Source: an uncultured Clostridia bacterium (lineage in GTDB: Bacteria; Bacillota; Limnochordia; Darwinibacteriales; DTU012). From it: a stretch of DNA of 64,000 bases. The notes beneath the pieces are model-generated. The model worked only from the letters and a program-made list of their open reading frames with translations, was not told where the DNA came from and searched no databases. This document shows positions 1-9,271 of the stretch, piece by piece. The stretch is from positions 30,593 through 94,592 of the forward strand of contig FIZJ01000006.1 in assembly GCA_900019385.1 (NCBI GenBank), given 5' to 3'. How positions within the stretch are numbered: the stretch's first letter is position 1; the number at the start of each line of letters is the position of its first letter. Position numbers and translations under genes: made by a program.

Positions 1-543
1 CTTAAGGCAGAGGGATTGCGATACCTGAAAGAATTTGGTTTTGGTGACCGTCCAGGCAGTCTGCCAGCCCCTCCCCATGACGAACTGGGATGGGCTCAGA
101 TAGGGATCGGGCAGGGCGAGATCCTGGTCACGCCCCTCCAGATGGTTAGTGCTGTCGGCACCATCGCCAACCGTGGTATGCGCATGGGATTGTATTTGGT
201 CAAACCCGTTCCACCATATTGGTTGACCGGCATGTTTTTCGGACCCAGAGCCCTGGGCCAGGTTGTCACCCAGCGCACAGCAGCTCTGGTTCGAGCAGGA
301 ATGGTGGACGTAGTGGCGTATGGGACAGGCCGGGCCGCTCAAATTCCCGGTACGGCAGTTGCAGGTAAAACGGGGACTGCGGAGAATGCTCATGGTAGGG
401 ACCATGCCTGGTTTATAGGATTTGCCCCGGCAGAAAATCCTAGAATCGCTGTGGCAGTATTGGTTGAGCATGGAGGGTATGGAGGAGGCTCAGCCGCTCA
501 AATCGGCGGGCAAGTGCTTATGGAGGCGCTTGACAGGTTATAA
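1..543 (+). CDS. Penicillin-binding protein transpeptidase, C-terminal part (5'-truncated by window)
   Basis: Frame open from base 1 (LKAEGLRYLK...); KTGTAEN transpeptidase motif; directly upstream of a PASTA kinase gene. Confidence 0.85.
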   Translation, partial: LKAEGLRYLKEFGFGDRPGSLPAPPHDELGWAQIGIGQGEILVTPLQMVSAVGTIANRGMRMGLYLVKPVPPYWLTGMFFGPRALGQVVTQRTAALVRAGMVDVVAYGTGRAAQIPGTAVAGKTGTAENAHGRDHAWFIGFAPAENPRIAVAVLVEHGGYGGGSAAQIGGQVLMEALDRL

Positions 544-558
544 CGAGAGGTTGGTTTC

Positions 559-2496
559 ATGATCGGCAGCATTCTTTCGAACAGATATGAAATAGTGGAG
601 AAAATCGGCGACGGCGGCATGGCATTGGTCTACAGCGCCAAGGATACTCTGTTGAACCGGTTGGTTGCAGTGAAGATCCTGCGGGAGCAGTATGCCAACG
701 ATAATGAGTTTATCGGCCGATTCTACCGGGAAGCTCAAGCAGCCGCCAGCCTTTCCCATCCAAACGTTGTCACGGTTTATGATGTTGGGACGTACGGCAA
801 GACGCCCTTTATCGTCATGGAATATATTCACGGCAAAAACCTTAGCGAGGTCATCAAAACGGAGGGACGGCTCGCCGCAGCTCAGGCAGTGAAGATCGCC
901 ATCCAGATCTGCTCGGCGCTTGCCCATGCCCACCGCCATGGTATTGTTCACCGCGATATTAAACCCCACAATATATTGATCACCAATGACGGCCAGGTTA
1001 AGGTGACCGACTTTGGAATTGCCGCCGTATCGTCAACAAGTATCACACAAACAGGTGTGGTGCTTGGCTCTGTGCTCTATTTTTCTCCCGAACAGGCTCG
1101 AGGTAGTAAAATTGACCATTTGTCCGATCTCTATTCGCTGGGAGTGGTCATGTACGAGATGCTCTGCGGCACTGTGCCGTTTAAGGCTGAAACACCCATA
1201 TCAATCGCTTTGAAACACATTCAGGATCAACCGGTGCCGCTAACCAGCATCAATCCCGATGTCCCGCCTCATCTGGAAAAGATCGTCCTGAAGCTTTTGG
1301 CCAAACGGCCGGCGGATCGATATCAATCTGCCGCGGAACTGAGCGCCGCATTGGAGCGTCTTGATTTCAGCGCCGGAGTTGACATAGATCAAACCCAGAA
1401 GCTGACCGTGGATATGGTTGACATCAATGAGGAACAAATGCTGGAAGAGGAGGAAGCAGAATTGGCCGCGGTAAATAAGAGGACATCCGGTAAGAGCCGA
1501 AAGAAAACCAAGTCGCGGGCTCCGCTCGTTCTGTTTTCGCTGCTGCTGTTTGCCGGATTGATTTATGGACTTATGGTTTTCATTCCAGAATTCCTGTTTC
1601 CTGATGACGTCCCAGTTCCCAATGTCACGGGATTAAGCGTTGAAGAAGCCGAGCGTATCCTGGCCGAGAGCAGGTTGAGAATGGCAGTGGAGCTTGAAGT
1701 GTTCGACAACGAGGTTCCGGCTGGGCATATCATCAGCCAGGATCCGAAAGCCAACCGCATGAAAAAAGAGAACCAGGTTGTGTTTGTCAGAGTCAGCAAA
1801 GGGCCTGAGCATGTTTATATGCCGAGTGTGATCGGCTTGTCGCACCGGGAAGCGCAGCTGGCTTTGACCCAGGCCGGGTTCACGCTTGGTGAGGCAAAGT
1901 TCGTGCAAACGGGAGACCACCCTGTGAATACGGTGATCGACCAGGAACCAAAACCTGACGAATATGTGGCTTTGGGCTCGCCGGTTGTGCTTGTGGTCAG
2001 TCAAGGGCTGGATACGATTCCAATCGTGGTTCTGCCGAACTTCCGCGGCAAGGAATTGGAGACTGTGCGGCGGGAAATTGCTGAACTGGGTTTAAGGGAA
2101 GGGAAACTGATTCCGGAGTTCAGCACCACAATTCCCAAGAATCATGTAGTTGAACAGAATCCACCGCCTTTTGCAGAAGTAGAGATTGGCTGGGAGGTTG
2201 ACCTTGTTTATTCAGAAGGCTCTCCTGCCAGCGGCAAGTCCGATGCGGAAGGGATTCAGCGTTGGACCACCAACGGAGATTGGCATGTCAAGCAGGTTAG
2301 AATTGACGTTCCGGAAGGCAGGGATCAAGAAATCGCCATCATCGTTGTGGATGATTTCGGGGCAAGGGAGGTCTACCGCCAGGTGCACGCCGGAGGCACC
2401 AGTTTTGACTTTACCGCCCAGGGCAGAGGGGAACAAGCCCGCATACAAGTGTATATAGGAGGAAGATTGTTTATTGATCGTGATTTTGTCGAATGA
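559..2496 (+). CDS. prkC: Serine/threonine protein kinase with PASTA repeats
   Basis: Kinase motifs HRDIKPHNIL and DFGIA, one TM segment, about 3 extracellular PASTA-like repeats. Confidence 0.95.
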   Translation: MIGSILSNRYEIVEKIGDGGMALVYSAKDTLLNRLVAVKILREQYANDNEFIGRFYREAQAAASLSHPNVVTVYDVGTYGKTPFIVMEYIHGKNLSEVIKTEGRLAAAQAVKIAIQICSALAHAHRHGIVHRDIKPHNILITNDGQVKVTDFGIAAVSSTSITQTGVVLGSVLYFSPEQARGSKIDHLSDLYSLGVVMYEMLCGTVPFKAETPISIALKHIQDQPVPLTSINPDVPPHLEKIVLKLLAKRPADRYQSAAELSAALERLDFSAGVDIDQTQKLTVDMVDINEEQMLEEEEAELAAVNKRTSGKSRKKTKSRAPLVLFSLLLFAGLIYGLMVFIPEFLFPDDVPVPNVTGLSVEEAERILAESRLRMAVELEVFDNEVPAGHIISQDPKANRMKKENQVVFVRVSKGPEHVYMPSVIGLSHREAQLALTQAGFTLGEAKFVQTGDHPVNTVIDQEPKPDEYVALGSPVVLVVSQGLDTIPIVVLPNFRGKELETVRREIAELGLREGKLIPEFSTTIPKNHVVEQNPPPFAEVEIGWEVDLVYSEGSPASGKSDAEGIQRWTTNGDWHVKQVRIDVPEGRDQEIAIIVVDDFGAREVYRQVHAGGTSFDFTAQGRGEQARIQVYIGGRLFIDRDFVE

Positions 2497-3374
2497 GTCC
2501 GCTGATGAACCCGATTATTGTCCGCGGCATAGGTGGGTTTTATGATGTGCTAACACCAGACGGCCAGTTGATCCGCTGTCAGCTCAGGGGCAAACTGCGG
2601 CTCAGTCATGATAAAGTTTTAGTAGGCGACTGGGTTCAGCTGAGCATTCTTGAGTGCGGAACAGGAGTTATCGAGGGGGTGCTTCCGAGGAAAAACCAAC
2701 TGGTGCGCCCAGCCATCGCCAATATTGATCAGGCGGTAGTGGTCTTGGCTTTTTCCGACCCCAAGCCCGACTGGCTGTTCCTTGACCGGCTGCTGACGGT
2801 AATCGAAGCCAGCAGACTTCAGACAGTGATCTGCATCAATAAGCGGGACCTGCTTGAACATCCCGATCGGTTCCGCGAGATGATCGGGGTGTATGAGAGC
2901 ATTGGTTATCCTGTTGTGGTTACCAGTACCGTCGACAACCAGGGAATCGATGAACTGAGATTGCTGCTTAAGGACAAGGTAAGTACGTTCGCCGGACCTT
3001 CCGGTGTCGGCAAATCTTCGCTTTTGAACAGAATCGAATCAGGCCTGGATCTACCGGTAGGTTCCATCAGCCGAAAACTGAAACGGGGCAGGCACACCAC
3101 TAGACAGGTGGAGTTGGTCCGCCTCTCCGGCGGAGGTCTGGTCGCAGACACGCCAGGCTTTTCCCAACTGTCATTGTCAGGAGTAGGCAAAGAGAGTCTT
3201 CAGTCATTGTTCCCCGAAATGAAGACTGCAGCTTCCCTTTGCAGGTTCGGCGGATGCCTGCACCGATCAGAACCGGATTGCGAAGTCAGGAAGCTCGCTG
3301 ACTCGGGCCGGATCGCACCATCGCGGTATCAGAACTACTTGACACTCTTGGCGGAAATAGAGCGGATGAGGTGA
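2493..3374 (+). CDS. rsgA: Ribosome small subunit-dependent GTPase A
   Basis: GPSGVGKSSLLN, DTPGFSQL and C-terminal zinc-binding CRFGGCLHRSEPDCEV; follows prkC with a 4-nt overlap. Confidence 0.95.
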   Translation: MSPLMNPIIVRGIGGFYDVLTPDGQLIRCQLRGKLRLSHDKVLVGDWVQLSILECGTGVIEGVLPRKNQLVRPAIANIDQAVVVLAFSDPKPDWLFLDRLLTVIEASRLQTVICINKRDLLEHPDRFREMIGVYESIGYPVVVTSTVDNQGIDELRLLLKDKVSTFAGPSGVGKSSLLNRIESGLDLPVGSISRKLKRGRHTTRQVELVRLSGGGLVADTPGFSQLSLSGVGKESLQSLFPEMKTAASLCRFGGCLHRSEPDCEVRKLADSGRIAPSRYQNYLTLLAEIERMR

Positions 3375-3379
3375 AGGGA

Positions 3380-4048
3380 ATGGACAAGCTGTTAATATGC
3401 CCATCGATTTTAGCTGCGGATTTCAAGAATCTGGCTGCTGATTTGGGCAAGGTGGCGAACGCAGATTATATCCATGTCGATGTGATGGATGGCCATTTCG
3501 TGCCGAACATAAGCTTTGGGCCCATGATTGCCAAGGCAGTCCAGGAAGTGGTGGACATTCCTCTTGATGTTCATCTGATGGTCACGAACCCCGATGAGTG
3601 TATTGAGCGCTTTGTTCCGCTACGCCCAGGATTCATAACTGTCCATTACGAGGCGTGCACTCATCTGCAGAGGACTCTGGCGAGGATCAGAGAGGCAGGT
3701 GTCAGAGCGGGGGTGGCTTTGAACCCTCATACGCCTTTGACAGGGTTGGAGTATGTATTGGATGATTTGGATCTGATCCTCGTGATGACTGTCAATCCTG
3801 GGTACGGAGGTCAGGAGTTTATCCCCAGTATGGACCAAAAAATCAGAGCGGCGCGGCGGCTGATTGGCGATCGTCCGATCCGGCTGCAGGTGGACGGCGG
3901 GATCAGCCTCGATAACCTTGGCTACATCGTGGAGTGCGGTGCGGATACAATAGTGGCAGGTTCGGCTGTATTTCAGGCTCCAGATCCTGGTGATTATATC
4001 GACAAAATGCGTGCTGGACAGCGTTTGGATAACTTTTTGTCATATTAA
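3380..4048 (+). CDS. rpe: Ribulose-phosphate 3-epimerase
   Basis: SILAADF, DVMDGHFVPNIS, VNPGYGGQEFI motifs; ATG 3380 preferred over the ORF-track GTG at 3371. Confidence 0.94.
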   Translation: MDKLLICPSILAADFKNLAADLGKVANADYIHVDVMDGHFVPNISFGPMIAKAVQEVVDIPLDVHLMVTNPDECIERFVPLRPGFITVHYEACTHLQRTLARIREAGVRAGVALNPHTPLTGLEYVLDDLDLILVMTVNPGYGGQEFIPSMDQKIRAARRLIGDRPIRLQVDGGISLDNLGYIVECGADTIVAGSAVFQAPDPGDYIDKMRAGQRLDNFLSY

Positions 4049-4071
4049 TTGGGAAATTTTCATTTTAACTA

Positions 4072-4100
4072 TTGACATATCTGAAAATTGGAGCTATAAT
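4072..4100 (+). promoter_or_regulatory. Sigma-A promoter, TTGACA-17-TATAAT
   Basis: TTGACA 4072-4077, TATAAT 4095-4100, exact consensus hexamers and 17-nt spacer. Confidence 0.8.
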
Positions 4101-4106
4101 TAAACC

Positions 4107-4530
4107 AAACGATGCACTCCCACAGTCATCAAAAGGGGTTGTGACTGGAAAGAGGGTGATAGATGCGAAAAATTGACAGAACAGAAGAGAAACCAAAATA
4201 AAATTACAAAGGATTATCACATAAATAAACCGTCTCCCTTGGGTACTTTTAGATACTGCATAGGGCAGGAGTGAACGATAGATTCGGCTTAGGCAAGACA
4301 TCGTCTTGGGTTTCGCAAAAGGTAAACCAATGGTTCCACCTCAAGCAAAAAGCAAAATCGTCTCCCTTAGGATAAGATAGACGGCGATTCCTGAGGATGG
4401 AAAAGGGTATCGGCAAGGCAAATTCCAACTTCCTTCCGGACGCTAGTCTGAGAATACTTAAGTCACAATCTCTTTTGATGGATATAAAAGGAATTTCTCA
4501 CTTCACGGCGAATATATTATCAACAACACA
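4107..4530 (+). other. Unassigned structured leader or ncRNA candidate
   Basis: No credible CDS; starts just after a perfect promoter; several hairpins (e.g. CAAGAC-ATC-GTCTTG at 4294-4308) and a repeated box CGTCTCCCTTRGG at 4231 and 4359. Confidence 0.4.
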
Positions 4531-4540
4531 AAATCATAAT

Positions 4541-4627
4541 CCGCTGGGGGAGCCTGGTAAAAGGCTGAGATCAGTGCAGACTGAAACCCTTGGAACCTGT
4601 CAAGGTAATGCTTGCGGAGGGAAGCGG
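4541..4627 (+). promoter_or_regulatory. TPP (THI-box) riboswitch aptamer
   Basis: CTGAGA...ACCCTTGGAACCTGTCAAGGTAATGCTTGCGGAGGGAAGC core, closing helix CCGCT/AGCGG; upstream of thiamine transporter gene. Confidence 0.95.
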
Positions 4628-4660
4628 TGATGCTTGGGGATAATATGTCGCCTTGATAAA

Positions 4661-4688
4661 CTGTGGCTTCCGCGCCACAGTATTTTTA
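4661..4688 (+). terminator. Intrinsic terminator (riboswitch expression platform)
   Basis: CTGTGGC-ttccgc-GCCACAG followed by TATTTTTATG. Confidence 0.8.
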
Positions 4689-4733
4689 TGCATTATGAGC
4701 TATGTTGAAAAATTGGCGAAGGAGGTATTTGCC

Positions 4734-5282
4734 TTGAAGCGCTTTAATCTGTATGCTCAAGTGGAGGTTGCAGTCGCTGTCGCTTTGGCGGTGGCGTTGT
4801 CATTCTGGAAGGTTCTTACAATGCCGCAAGGAGGCTCGGTGTCTTTAGACATGATTCCACTGCTCTTGCTTGCGGCGCGGAGGGGGACCCCCGTAGGGCT
4901 TTTGGGAGGGTTGCTGTTTGGATTGATCAAGCTTCTTTTGGGGGCGTATATTGTGCATCCTATCCAAGCCATTCTCGACTATCCGCTGGCTTTTACCGTC
5001 CTGGGGTTTGCCGGGCTGTGGGTGAGATACGGAACAACGTACAATGATTATCTGCGCAATGGTTTTTCCCTTGCATTCGCCCTGATGCTTAGGTTCGTCA
5101 GCCATTTCATCTCCGGCATGGTCTTTTTCGGTGAGTACGCTCCGGAAGGGACACCAGTATGGCTGTATTCTCTGACGTACAATGCCAATTATTATATACC
5201 GGAAATGATCGTGGCGTTGGTAGTAGTTCTGATACTGTTGGCTCGAAAGGAGATCGCCCAAGTTGGCCAATCCGCAGCCTAA
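4734..5282 (+). CDS. thiT: Energy-coupled thiamine transporter S component
   Basis: Hydrophobic ThiT-like protein; TTG start after GGAGGT; preceded by TPP riboswitch, followed by thiN. Confidence 0.88.
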   Translation: MKRFNLYAQVEVAVAVALAVALSFWKVLTMPQGGSVSLDMIPLLLLAARRGTPVGLLGGLLFGLIKLLLGAYIVHPIQAILDYPLAFTVLGFAGLWVRYGTTYNDYLRNGFSLAFALMLRFVSHFISGMVFFGEYAPEGTPVWLYSLTYNANYYIPEMIVALVVVLILLARKEIAQVGQSAA

Positions 5283-5919
5283 ATGGGATCGATGCCTGAT
5301 TATTGGCCATGGTGAGGATGTTCCTGACAATCCCCCTAAGGTTGACGGCAGCACCTTGATTATTGCCGCCGACGGCGGCTTGATCCGCGCCCGGCAGTGG
5401 GGGCTGGTTCCTCACTGGCTGCTTGGAGATTTTGATTCGCTGGACCCAGGTTCCAGCTGCGAACTGCCGGCCGATAGGATCATCGCTTACCCCGCAGAGA
5501 AAGATCAAACCGATCTTGAGCTGGCGGTGGACTTCGCTCTCGGGCTTGGCGTGAGAGAGATTGTGATGACGGGGGTATGGGGCGGGCGGATCGATCACAG
5601 TCTGGGGAACATCGAAATACTGTGCAAACTGGCTGGTAAACATGTTAAAGCGCAAATGATCACCAGCAGCGCCGACTTGTATCTCGTTGATCGGTCGCTG
5701 AGGCTTGAGCTTCCGATTGGTACCACCGTCTCACTGCTTCCTTTGACGTCCAAGGTAACCGGCGTTACCACCAGCGGGTTATACTATGCTTTGCAAAACG
5801 CTGTGATTAAAAAAGGCAGCACCAAGACAATCAGCAACTATACCGTGTCATCGTGCATGGAGTTGAGGTGTGAAACTGGTGTGCTGCTGGCGATAGTGTT
5901 AAAAAAAGACCCCAGGTAG
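5263..5919 (+). CDS. thiN: Thiamine pyrophosphokinase
   Basis: ADGGL, LLGDFDS, QTDLELA, GxxGGRxDH motifs. Confidence 0.92.
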   Translation: MANPQPKWDRCLIIGHGEDVPDNPPKVDGSTLIIAADGGLIRARQWGLVPHWLLGDFDSLDPGSSCELPADRIIAYPAEKDQTDLELAVDFALGLGVREIVMTGVWGGRIDHSLGNIEILCKLAGKHVKAQMITSSADLYLVDRSLRLELPIGTTVSLLPLTSKVTGVTTSGLYYALQNAVIKKGSTKTISNYTVSSCMELRCETGVLLAIVLKKDPR

Positions 5920-5931
5920 GATTACCTGGGG
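5901..5931 (-). terminator. Intrinsic terminator for rpmB, overlapping the 3' end of thiN
   Basis: CCCCAGGTA-GGAT-TACCTGGGG with A-run 5901-5907, i.e. a U-run on the minus-strand transcript. Confidence 0.75.
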
Positions 5932-5957
5932 CTTGTTGTCAAAGGTCAGGGGTTATG

Positions 5958-6149
5958 TTAAACGACTCGCTCGATTTTATTGCTTTTAAGGCATCTCGTA
6001 CAGACATAAGCCCGTTGCGGAACTCCGTCGATTCTGACGCGAACGCGCTGCAGGTTGGGCTTCCAGGTACGGCGAGATTTATTCATGGCGTGACTTCTGG
6101 TGTTGCCGAACACGGTACCTTTGTCACAAACAATGCACCTTCTAGCCAT
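5958..6149 (-). CDS. rpmB: 50S ribosomal protein L28
   Basis: MARRCIVCDKGTVFGNTRSHAMNKSRRTWKPNLQ. Confidence 0.96.
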   Translation of the reverse strand: MARRCIVCDKGTVFGNTRSHAMNKSRRTWKPNLQRVRVRIDGVPQRAYVCTRCLKSNKIERVV

Positions 6150-6183
6150 TTAGCTAACCCCCTTTGATTCATCATCGAACATC

Positions 6184-6212
6184 ATTCTAACACACCGCAA
6201 GGGAGTTTGCAA
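6184..6212 (-). promoter_or_regulatory. Sigma-A-like promoter for rpmB
   Basis: Minus strand TTGCAA-17-TAGAAT. Confidence 0.55.
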
Positions 6213-6223
6213 GCCAAAAATGC

Positions 6224-6252
6224 TTTACATTTCAACGGTAAACAGATAAAAT
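6224..6252 (+). promoter_or_regulatory. Sigma-A-like promoter for asp23-fakA
   Basis: TTTACA-17-TAAAAT. Confidence 0.6.
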
Positions 6253-6297
6253 GTAGCTGTGGTTAAAAAGCATTGGCAAATATAGGGGGGATAGTTT

Positions 6298-6669
6298 TTG
6301 ACCCAGAAGCTTCAGACTGAACTTGGCAGCATTAATATAAGCGAAGATGTCATCGCGGTCATCTGCGGCGTAGCGGCCATGGAATGCTATGGCCTAGTAG
6401 GAATGGCCTCCCGCAACGTCCAGGATGGGATTAGCGATTTGCTGCGCAAAGACTATTATGAACGTGGTGTCGATGTTCAATATATAGATGATCATAAAGT
6501 CAGTGTCACCCTCTACATTATCGTTGAATACGGAGTAAGAATCTCGGAGGTTGCCCGGAACATCCAGGAACGAGTCAAATACGCTATTGAAAACACAGTT
6601 GGCCTGGAAGTGGAAAGCATTGACATCCGCGTCCAGGGAGTCAGAGTGACTGATGCGAAACGCAAGTGA
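6298..6669 (+). CDS. Asp23/Gls24 family envelope stress response protein
   Basis: Asp23-like sequence; paired with a DAK2-domain gene as is common in Firmicutes. Confidence 0.9.
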   Translation: MTQKLQTELGSINISEDVIAVICGVAAMECYGLVGMASRNVQDGISDLLRKDYYERGVDVQYIDDHKVSVTLYIIVEYGVRISEVARNIQERVKYAIENTVGLEVESIDIRVQGVRVTDAKRK

Positions 6670-6685
6670 GCAGGAGGATACCAAA

Positions 6686-8347
6686 GTGGACGTAATAAAC
6701 GGCGTAGAATTCAGAAGGATTATCACCGCGGCAGCCCAGGTTTTGGCAGAATCCAAAGAGCAAATCAACGCCCTTAACGTATTTCCTGTTCCCGATGGTG
6801 ACACGGGAACCAATATGGCACTGACCCTTCAGTCGGCCTTGAGAGAGCTTGACAATATGGAAACAGACAGTATCTCCAAAGTGGCGCAGGCTATCGCCAG
6901 AGGGTCCTTGATGGGCGCGAGAGGCAACAGCGGAGTAATCCTTTCCCAGTATTTCCGCGGCTTCAGCGATGGATTGGGCAAGTTGAAGGCCGCGAACGGC
7001 CGCCAGCTTGCCAAAGCTTTTGATCAGGCATCGAAAAGAACATACAAGGCAGTTATGAAGCCGGTGGAAGGTACGATGCTCACCGTCGGCAGGGCAATCG
7101 CCGAGGCTTGTACCAACGCTTGTGAAAACGAAGCTCTGTCGCCAGTCGAAGTGTGGAAGGTAGCCATCGAGGCAGGCACCAAAGCGTTGGAAAACACTCC
7201 CAACATCCTACCGGTCCTGAAACAAGCGGGCGTTGTCGATGCTGGAGGCAAAGGACTGATTGTGGCGCTTGAAGGAGCGTACAAAGCACTTGTGGGTGAG
7301 ATTGAGGTTTCGGGCAAACCTGTACTGGTGCCGAAACAGACGCAGGAAGCAATCACCCGTATTGAAGGTGTCCTTGTCAACAAATACTGCACTGAGTTTT
7401 TTATCAAGGGCGAAAACCTGGATGTGGACCAAATCCGTTCGGCTTTGGAGCCAAAAGGCGAATCGCTGCTCGTTGTCGGGGATCAAAAGGTAGTCAAGAT
7501 CCATATCCACACCGATCATCCAGGTCAAGTATTGGAGTACTGCATCGGCTTAGGCGATTTGGCGGATATTAAAATAGACAATATGCAGTTTCAAAATGAG
7601 ATGGCAGCTGAAGAACTGGAAAAACAAAGCGGCAACGGGCTGCCTTCCTCGAACAACACAATTATTTCCCGCAATTCGTCCAAGGAGAAGAAGGCAATCG
7701 GTGTCGTGGCAGTTGTCCCCGGTAACGGTTTGGCTGAGATCTTCACAAGTTTGGGAGTGGATGTTGCCCTTTACGGAGGCCAGACCATGAATCCCAGCAC
7801 CGAAGAGCTTGTGCAAGCCGTGGAGGAAGTCAGCGCCGACGCTGTGATCATCTTGCCGAACAACAAAAATGTCGTTTTCTCAGCCGAGCAGGTTAAGGAG
7901 TTTGTCGACAAGCGGGTTGAGGTAGTCGCCACCACGACAGTTCCGCAGGGGATTGCCGCTATGGTCGGATTTGCCGAACACATGGACCTTGAGGCCAATT
8001 TGCAGGCCATGCAGGAAGAATTGGCGCACGTCCGGTCCGGTGAAATCACCTTTGCGGTCCGCTCCACAAAAACCGGCGAACTGAACATCGAAGAGCAGGA
8101 CTACATCGGGCTTGCCGACGGCAAAATCGTTGCAGCCGGACCATCTTTGACCGAGGTGGGGATTGCGCTTCTGGAAGACCTGGTGGATGACGGCTCTTCA
8201 CTGATCAGTATCTACTACGGCAGCGATGTTGATCAAGAAACGGCCGAATCTTTTAAGGAAGAGGTGGAAGGGCGGTACGGCCAGTGTGAAGTAGAGCTGT
8301 ACCACGGCGGCCAACCACTGTATTTCTACATTATCTCTGTGGAATAA
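6686..8347 (+). CDS. fakA: Fatty acid kinase FakA-like, DAK2/YloV family
   Basis: NVFPVPDGDTGTNM, GARGNSGVILSQ, DAGGKG motifs; GTG 6686 with RBS CAGGAGG. Confidence 0.92.
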   Translation: MDVINGVEFRRIITAAAQVLAESKEQINALNVFPVPDGDTGTNMALTLQSALRELDNMETDSISKVAQAIARGSLMGARGNSGVILSQYFRGFSDGLGKLKAANGRQLAKAFDQASKRTYKAVMKPVEGTMLTVGRAIAEACTNACENEALSPVEVWKVAIEAGTKALENTPNILPVLKQAGVVDAGGKGLIVALEGAYKALVGEIEVSGKPVLVPKQTQEAITRIEGVLVNKYCTEFFIKGENLDVDQIRSALEPKGESLLVVGDQKVVKIHIHTDHPGQVLEYCIGLGDLADIKIDNMQFQNEMAAEELEKQSGNGLPSSNNTIISRNSSKEKKAIGVVAVVPGNGLAEIFTSLGVDVALYGGQTMNPSTEELVQAVEEVSADAVIILPNNKNVVFSAEQVKEFVDKRVEVVATTTVPQGIAAMVGFAEHMDLEANLQAMQEELAHVRSGEITFAVRSTKTGELNIEEQDYIGLADGKIVAAGPSLTEVGIALLEDLVDDGSSLISIYYGSDVDQETAESFKEEVEGRYGQCEVELYHGGQPLYFYIISVE

Positions 8348-8368
8348 TCAAAAAAGAGGTGCAATACC

Positions 8369-9220
8369 ATGCCTAGAGTTCATGTTGTTACCGATACCGG
8401 AAGCGATCTGCCGGCTTCTGTCAGAACCAAATATAACATTCACCTGGTTCCGCTCAGCATCCAATTCGGTGAAGAGATCTACCTGGACACCTTTGAACTG
8501 AGTTCGGAACAGTTCTACCATCACTTGGCGGAATCCAGTGCGCTGCCGAGTACCTGTCAGCCGTCACCAGCAGACTTTGTCAAATGCTACGAGCAGATTT
8601 CCCAGCCGGGAGATCACATTGTCTCGGTCCATCTGAGCAGCAAGCTGAGCGGGACTTATCAATCAGCGGTGCTGGCATCGACGATGGTGGAAAAACGGAG
8701 CATTCATATCATAGACACCAAATCTGCTTCGATAGGCATTGGAATGGTGGCAGTGGCTGTCGCCGAGGCTCTGGAGAACGGTGCTTCTGTGGAAGAAGCA
8801 TTGGCGGTAGGTGAGAGGGTGATGGAAGAACTGCAGGTGTATTTTGTAGTTGACACCCTCGAGTACTTGCGCCGCAATGGACGCATTGGGGCAGCCGCCG
8901 CCATGGTCGGGTCTCTTTTGAATATCAAGCCTGTGCTGACCTTGGCCAACGGAATAGTCACACCCTTCGACAAAGTGCGGGGCAAGGCAAGAGCCATCAA
9001 TCGGATTTGTGATCTGTTCGCTGAATATGTCAAGGCGCGCCCAAACCAGAAAATCAGAGCCGCACTCGTCCATGCTAACTGTCAGGATGAAGCGGAGCAG
9101 ATTGCAGAAAAGTTAAAAGCCGAATTTGGCATCGAGGATATGCTGTTTGGACTGATCGGCCCTACCGTTGGGGTGCATGTTGGGCCCGGCACGATTGCCC
9201 TGCTCTGGCATCCGATATAA
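8369..9220 (+). CDS. DegV family protein (FakB-like fatty acid-binding)
   Basis: VTDTGSDLP, HLSSKLSGTYQSA, VVDTLEYLRRNGRIG motifs. Confidence 0.92.
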   Translation: MPRVHVVTDTGSDLPASVRTKYNIHLVPLSIQFGEEIYLDTFELSSEQFYHHLAESSALPSTCQPSPADFVKCYEQISQPGDHIVSVHLSSKLSGTYQSAVLASTMVEKRSIHIIDTKSASIGIGMVAVAVAEALENGASVEEALAVGERVMEELQVYFVVDTLEYLRRNGRIGAAAAMVGSLLNIKPVLTLANGIVTPFDKVRGKARAINRICDLFAEYVKARPNQKIRAALVHANCQDEAEQIAEKLKAEFGIEDMLFGLIGPTVGVHVGPGTIALLWHPI

Positions 9221-9226
9221 ACTCTT

Positions 9227-9255
9227 GCCCCTGGGGAAACCCGGGGGTTTTGGTT
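9227..9255 (+). terminator. Hairpin/terminator between degV and recG
   Basis: CCCCTGGGG-AAA-CCCGGGGG followed by TTTTGGTT. Confidence 0.55.
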
Positions 9256-9271
9256 GTAACGGAGGTGCGGT

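Noticed and set aside
4065-4301. 78-aa minus-strand ORF near the unassigned leader
   Set aside because: Runs through the perfect sigma-A promoter and hairpins on the other strand; no RBS support or family resemblance.
4400-4460. Possible c-di-GMP (GEMM-I) riboswitch upstream of thiT
   Set aside because: Fragments such as GGCAAGGCAAA and GGACGC are suggestive, but the conserved core and tetraloop docking elements cannot be aligned.
4397-4630. 77-aa plus-strand ORF upstream of thiT
   Set aside because: Overlaps the TPP aptamer; not expected to be coding.
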